From: Vibrio pomeroyi
Lineage (GTDB): Bacteria; Pseudomonadota; Gammaproteobacteria; Enterobacterales; Vibrionaceae
Direction of reading: 5' to 3'
DNA length: 64,000 bases
Assembly: GCF_024347595.1 (NCBI RefSeq)
Contig: NZ_AP025507.1
Location: 62,001 to 126,000 of the forward strand
The notes under the pieces were generated by a model that was not told the origin of the DNA, did no database searches, and worked only from the letters and a program-made list of their open reading frames with translations. Position 1 is the first letter of the stretch. The number at the start of each line of letters is the position of its first letter. A program made the translations under genes and the position numbers. Shown in pieces: positions 61,130 through 64,000 of this stretch.

Positions 61130-62755
61130 ATGATGAATGACGTGAAAGAAAGAGAAGAAACGCTGTGTATGCAGGTACTTGGGAATATGGACAACCCCGA
61201 GTACAAAGAGATCTTGTCTAAAGATGCATTGAAATTCTTAGAAGCTATCGTTAACAAGTTTGGAGATCGCCGTCATGCCCTGCTAAATGATCGCGACATT
61301 AAACAAGCTCAATACGATAACGGTGAGTTACCCAATTTTAGAAAGGACACTATCTCTATTCGTCAGAATAAAGAGTGGAAAGTCGCAACACCGCCGCCAG
61401 AATTACTGGATCGCCGAGTAGAGATCACTGGTCCTATCGAAAGAAAGATGGTGATCAACGCATTAAACTCGGGCGCGAAAGTCTTCATGTGCTGCTTTGA
61501 GGATGCGTCTTCTCCAACTTGGGCCAACATGGTCGAAGGGCAAATTAACCTAAGAGATGCCAACTTGGGCACCATCAGCTATTTCGATGAGAAGAAACAG
61601 AAGAGCTACCAATTAAATAACGATCCTGCTCTATTGATTGCTCGTCCTCGCGGGATTCATTTGCCTGAACAGTCCATTCAATTCAACAATCAACCTATCG
61701 CTGGTTGTTTGATGGACTTTGCGCTGTACTTTTTCCACAACTATCAATCACGTGCGCAGCAAGACTTAGGCGTTTACTACTACATTCCCAAGCTTGAGAG
61801 CATGGAAGAAGCACAATGGTGGGACGACATTTTCAGTTTCACCGAGCACTATTTCAACGTAGCAAAAGGCACCATCCGCGCGACCGTATTGATTGAAACG
61901 CTGCCGGCCGTCTTCCAAATGGAAGAGATCTTGTACGCAATGCGTGATCATATCGTTGCGATGAACTGTGGCCGCTGGGACTACATCTTCAGCTATATCA
62001 AAACACTGAAAAATCATAAAGATCGTATCTTGCCCGACCGTCACGGGATCGGCATGGATCAAGAGTTCCTAAACGCTTACAGCCAGCTGCTGGTTCGTAC
62101 TTGTCACGCTCGTGGTGCGCTGGCGATGGGTGGCATGTCTGCTTTCATTCCAGCAAAAGATCCGCAAGAGATGGAGCGTGTGACCGCCAAAGTTATTGAA
62201 GACAAACAAAGAGAATCGCAAAACGGACACGATGGCACATGGGTCGCGCACCCTGCCCTAGTTGATTTAGCGATGTCGATCTTCGACAAGCATCTTGATG
62301 GCAAAGTGAATCAAATGGATTTCCAAAGCCCTGAACACACCATCAATGCCGACACCTTGCTCAAACCATGTGAAGGCAGTCGCGACGAAGCGGGCGTGCG
62401 CAAGAATATCCGTATAGCGCTGTATTACATCGAGGCTTGGATCCAAGGCTACGGCTGTGTACCTATCTACGGACTAATGGAAGATGCCGCCACCGCGGAG
62501 ATCTCAAGAGCCAACATTTGGCAATGGATCCATCATAGCGTCACGCTGGATGACGGGCAAACCTTTACCAAACAACTTTTCCACTCTTGGCTTTACCAAG
62601 AGTTAGACACAATAAAACACGAAGTCGGAGACTCGCGCTATGCAGCAGGTCGATTTGAAGAGACAGCCGATCTTTTCTATCAACTTTCTACAGCCGAAGA
62701 GTTCGCTGCCTTCCTAACTTTACCCAGCTATGGGCTATTACAAGAGTCCAGTTAG
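61130..62755 (+). CDS. aceB: malate synthase A
   Basis: Condenses glyoxylate with acetyl-CoA to malate. The 541-residue length and order match AceB: VEITGPIERKMVINALNSGAKVFMCCFEDASSPTW with catalytic residues, RPRGIHLPE, ATVLIETLPAVFQMEEILYAMRDHI with the metal-binding Glu, GRWDYIFSYIKT, and the C-terminal catalytic Asp in PCEGSRDEAGVRKNIR. No aceA (isocitrate lyase) is adjacent, so here the glyoxylate source is purine breakdown rather than the glyoxylate shunt (inference from context). The start has AAGGAG. The promoter carries an 18-bp GntR-type palindrome. Confidence 0.93.
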   Translation: MMNDVKEREETLCMQVLGNMDNPEYKEILSKDALKFLEAIVNKFGDRRHALLNDRDIKQAQYDNGELPNFRKDTISIRQNKEWKVATPPPELLDRRVEITGPIERKMVINALNSGAKVFMCCFEDASSPTWANMVEGQINLRDANLGTISYFDEKKQKSYQLNNDPALLIARPRGIHLPEQSIQFNNQPIAGCLMDFALYFFHNYQSRAQQDLGVYYYIPKLESMEEAQWWDDIFSFTEHYFNVAKGTIRATVLIETLPAVFQMEEILYAMRDHIVAMNCGRWDYIFSYIKTLKNHKDRILPDRHGIGMDQEFLNAYSQLLVRTCHARGALAMGGMSAFIPAKDPQEMERVTAKVIEDKQRESQNGHDGTWVAHPALVDLAMSIFDKHLDGKVNQMDFQSPEHTINADTLLKPCEGSRDEAGVRKNIRIALYYIEAWIQGYGCVPIYGLMEDAATAEISRANIWQWIHHSVTLDDGQTFTKQLFHSWLYQELDTIKHEVGDSRYAAGRFEETADLFYQLSTAEEFAAFLTLPSYGLLQESS

Positions 62756-62857
62756 GACTCTTGTACCAAGCTGAATCAGTCAATGGTATTCATGAATAAG
62801 AGTAATAATTGGCTGACTTAGCTTGGTACACAGCCCCTTGAAAAACTAGGAGATAAC

Positions 62858-63298
62858 ATGGGAAGTTTGACTCTACAACAAGCGTTAACCATCATCGATG
62901 GCACCTTAAAAGCAGGAAACAAGATTCACACAGAACCTTTGACGGTCGCCGTCTTAGATAGCGGTGGCAAACTGATTTCTCTGCAACGTCAAGATGGCTC
63001 CAGCATGATGCGACCTGATATCGCCATTGCTAAAGCCTGGGGCGCACTCGCACTGGGGTGTTCTTCGAGAAAACTCGCCCAAGATGCTGACAACCGACCA
63101 GCATTTATCTCCGCCGTAAATGTACTCGCACACGGAAACATGGTGCCTGTACCTGGGGGGCTGCTCATAAGAGACAAAGATAAAACGGTACTCGGAGCCA
63201 TTGGCGTCAGCGGTGATATCTCAGACATCGATGAAAGCTGCGCCATCAACGGAATTGGCTGCGCAGAGCTGTTCAGTGACGAGATGCTGCAAGCTTAA
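62858..63298 (+). CDS. GlcG/HbpS-like haem-binding protein
   Basis: A 146-residue protein of the GlcG/HbpS family: LTLQQALTIIDGTLKAG, then LTVAVLDSGGKLISLQRQDGSSMMRPDIAIAKAWGALALG, PGGLLIRDKDKTVLGAIGVSG and the terminal DESCAINGIGCAEL. Such genes are often found beside glycolate/glyoxylate enzymes, although their role there is unclear; some relatives bind haem. The start has an AGGAG site. It follows aceB by 102 bp on the same strand and is probably in the same transcript. Confidence 0.87.
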   Translation: MGSLTLQQALTIIDGTLKAGNKIHTEPLTVAVLDSGGKLISLQRQDGSSMMRPDIAIAKAWGALALGCSSRKLAQDADNRPAFISAVNVLAHGNMVPVPGGLLIRDKDKTVLGAIGVSGDISDIDESCAINGIGCAELFSDEMLQA

Positions 63299-63327
63299 GT
63301 TCAGTCATTCACGGAACTCACAAACGA

Positions 63328-63358
63328 AAAAACCGAAGCCTTGAGCTTCGGTTTTTTA
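63328..63358 (+). terminator. Rho-independent terminator
   Basis: AAAAAACCGAAGC (63328-63340) / GCTTCGGTTTTTT (63346-63358), loop CTTGA. It ends the aceB-glcG transcript and, on minus, the DoxX gene. Confidence 0.93.
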
Positions 63359-63412
63359 TTCATAAGTTGCGCCAACAACACGAACGAATAAACTTTAATT
63401 GGATTAAGACCA

Positions 63413-63850
63413 CTAACGAACAAAAACCATTAAACGTGTCCATTTGGCTTCTTGCTTCAACTTGTTAGACAGCCAGTAATCAAGACTAAACGACCCTGCG
63501 CCCAGTGCCGCTAACGCCAGATACCCACCAGCAACAGAGACGTTTTTGTAGAAGTGAATCATTTGACCCGATGAACTTGGATCGAAATGAAACATAACAC
63601 CAGAAACCAATGAGAAAAACGCAATCGAGAACGCGGTAAAGCGAGTCATAAATCCAGCTAGAATCGCAAGCCCGCCACCGAGTTCAAGCAAAATAACCAA
63701 AGGCAACAAGTAAGCGCTCACGCCTTGAGATGCCATGTATCCCGCAGTTCCTTCATAGCTAAATAGCTTTCCCCAACCGGCTTGAATAAACAAGTAAGCC
63801 AATAAAATACGAGCGAAAAAAGTCAGTGTGTCGTTCAATCTGGTGTTCAT
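63413..63850 (-). CDS. DoxX-family membrane protein
   Basis: A 145-residue inner-membrane protein with four helices (about 10-28, 48-68, 72-92, 105-125). FARILLAYLFIQAGWGKLFSYEGTAGYMASQGV matches the conserved DoxX start and VILLELGGGLAILAGF the second helix pair. DoxX members are linked to redox or thiol-stress complexes in other bacteria; the role here is not known. The ribosome site is weak. The gene ends at a terminator shared with the convergent GlcG-like gene. Confidence 0.88.
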   Translation of the reverse strand: MNTRLNDTLTFFARILLAYLFIQAGWGKLFSYEGTAGYMASQGVSAYLLPLVILLELGGGLAILAGFMTRFTAFSIAFFSLVSGVMFHFDPSSSGQMIHFYKNVSVAGGYLALAALGAGSFSLDYWLSNKLKQEAKWTRLMVFVR

Positions 63851-64000
63851 AGTTAGTTCTAAGCCTTGATAAGTTTCATTGCCGATAGATTATTCGACTT
63901 AGCATTAAGATGATAACGAGAAAAATAGAACAACTTGTTTGAAATTTTAGTAGACATACTCGCATACAAATTACTGACTAATTCCGAAGATTGAACAACC

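Overview
The window looks like chromosomal DNA of a marine gammaproteobacterium, most likely a Vibrio of the Splendidus-type clade. The grounds are protein family content and resemblance (two chemotaxis receptors, a DcuB-type carrier, MipA/OmpV, Vibrio-like hypothetical proteins) and moderate GC. No rRNA, tRNA, CRISPR array, intact insertion sequence or replication origin was seen.

Layout. 1-15 kb is a mosaic of ordinary genes: a chemoreceptor cut by the left edge, a LysR/GST pair, a DUF2975/XRE pair, a secreted AGE-like protein, a ferric-reductase-like flavoprotein divergent from a flavin reductase, a CLCA_X-type HExxH protein, DcuB, a HAD phosphatase, an HD hydrolase, a GNAT and a Tag-type DNA glycosylase. 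15.4-23 kb holds an FCD-GntR regulator, xdhABC and guaD, followed by an AEC carrier. 24-29.8 kb is a patchy accessory stretch: a MerR-controlled gene, small membrane proteins, a truncated GrpB-like gene, a 41-residue membrane protein, MipA/OmpV, a short TetR-like protein, and two homologous structured RNA elements. 29.9-40 kb is the urate-to-glyoxylate block: a minus-strand operon puuE-uraD-alc-allA-puuD, divergent uraH, two NCS2 permeases and an 8-oxoguanine deaminase. 40-44.7 kb is an AT-flanked two-gene locus encoding secreted alpha-helical proteins that look like a two-component pore-forming toxin. 44.7-54.8 kb holds a lipoprotein amidohydrolase, a second chemoreceptor, and an RND pump divergent from its two-component system. 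54.8-63.3 kb is the glyoxylate-assimilation block: a RutR-like regulator, glycerate kinase, glxR, hyi, gcl, then divergent malate synthase and a GlcG-like gene. A DoxX gene closes the window.

How it works together. Guanine goes to xanthine (GuaD), xanthine to urate (XdhABC), and 8-oxoguanine directly to urate. Urate is oxidised by the membrane, cytochrome-c-linked PuuD, then processed by UraH, UraD, PuuE, Alc and AllA to glyoxylate plus urea. Glyoxylate enters Gcl-Hyi-GlxR-glycerate kinase or malate synthase. No urease or adenine deaminase is present here.

The most useful regulatory observation is a recurring palindrome, consensus ATTGTATACAAT. It lies before the GntR gene, xdhA, the puuE/uraH divergent promoter and the gcl/aceB divergent promoter, and reaches an 18-bp perfect palindrome before aceB. 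The xdh leader also carries two RutR-type boxes (TTGACC-N4-GGTCAA class), and a RutR-like protein is encoded at the end of the gcl cluster. The other highlights are the toxin-like pair, the paired structured RNAs, and a structured leader just before the start of the xanthine/urate permease.
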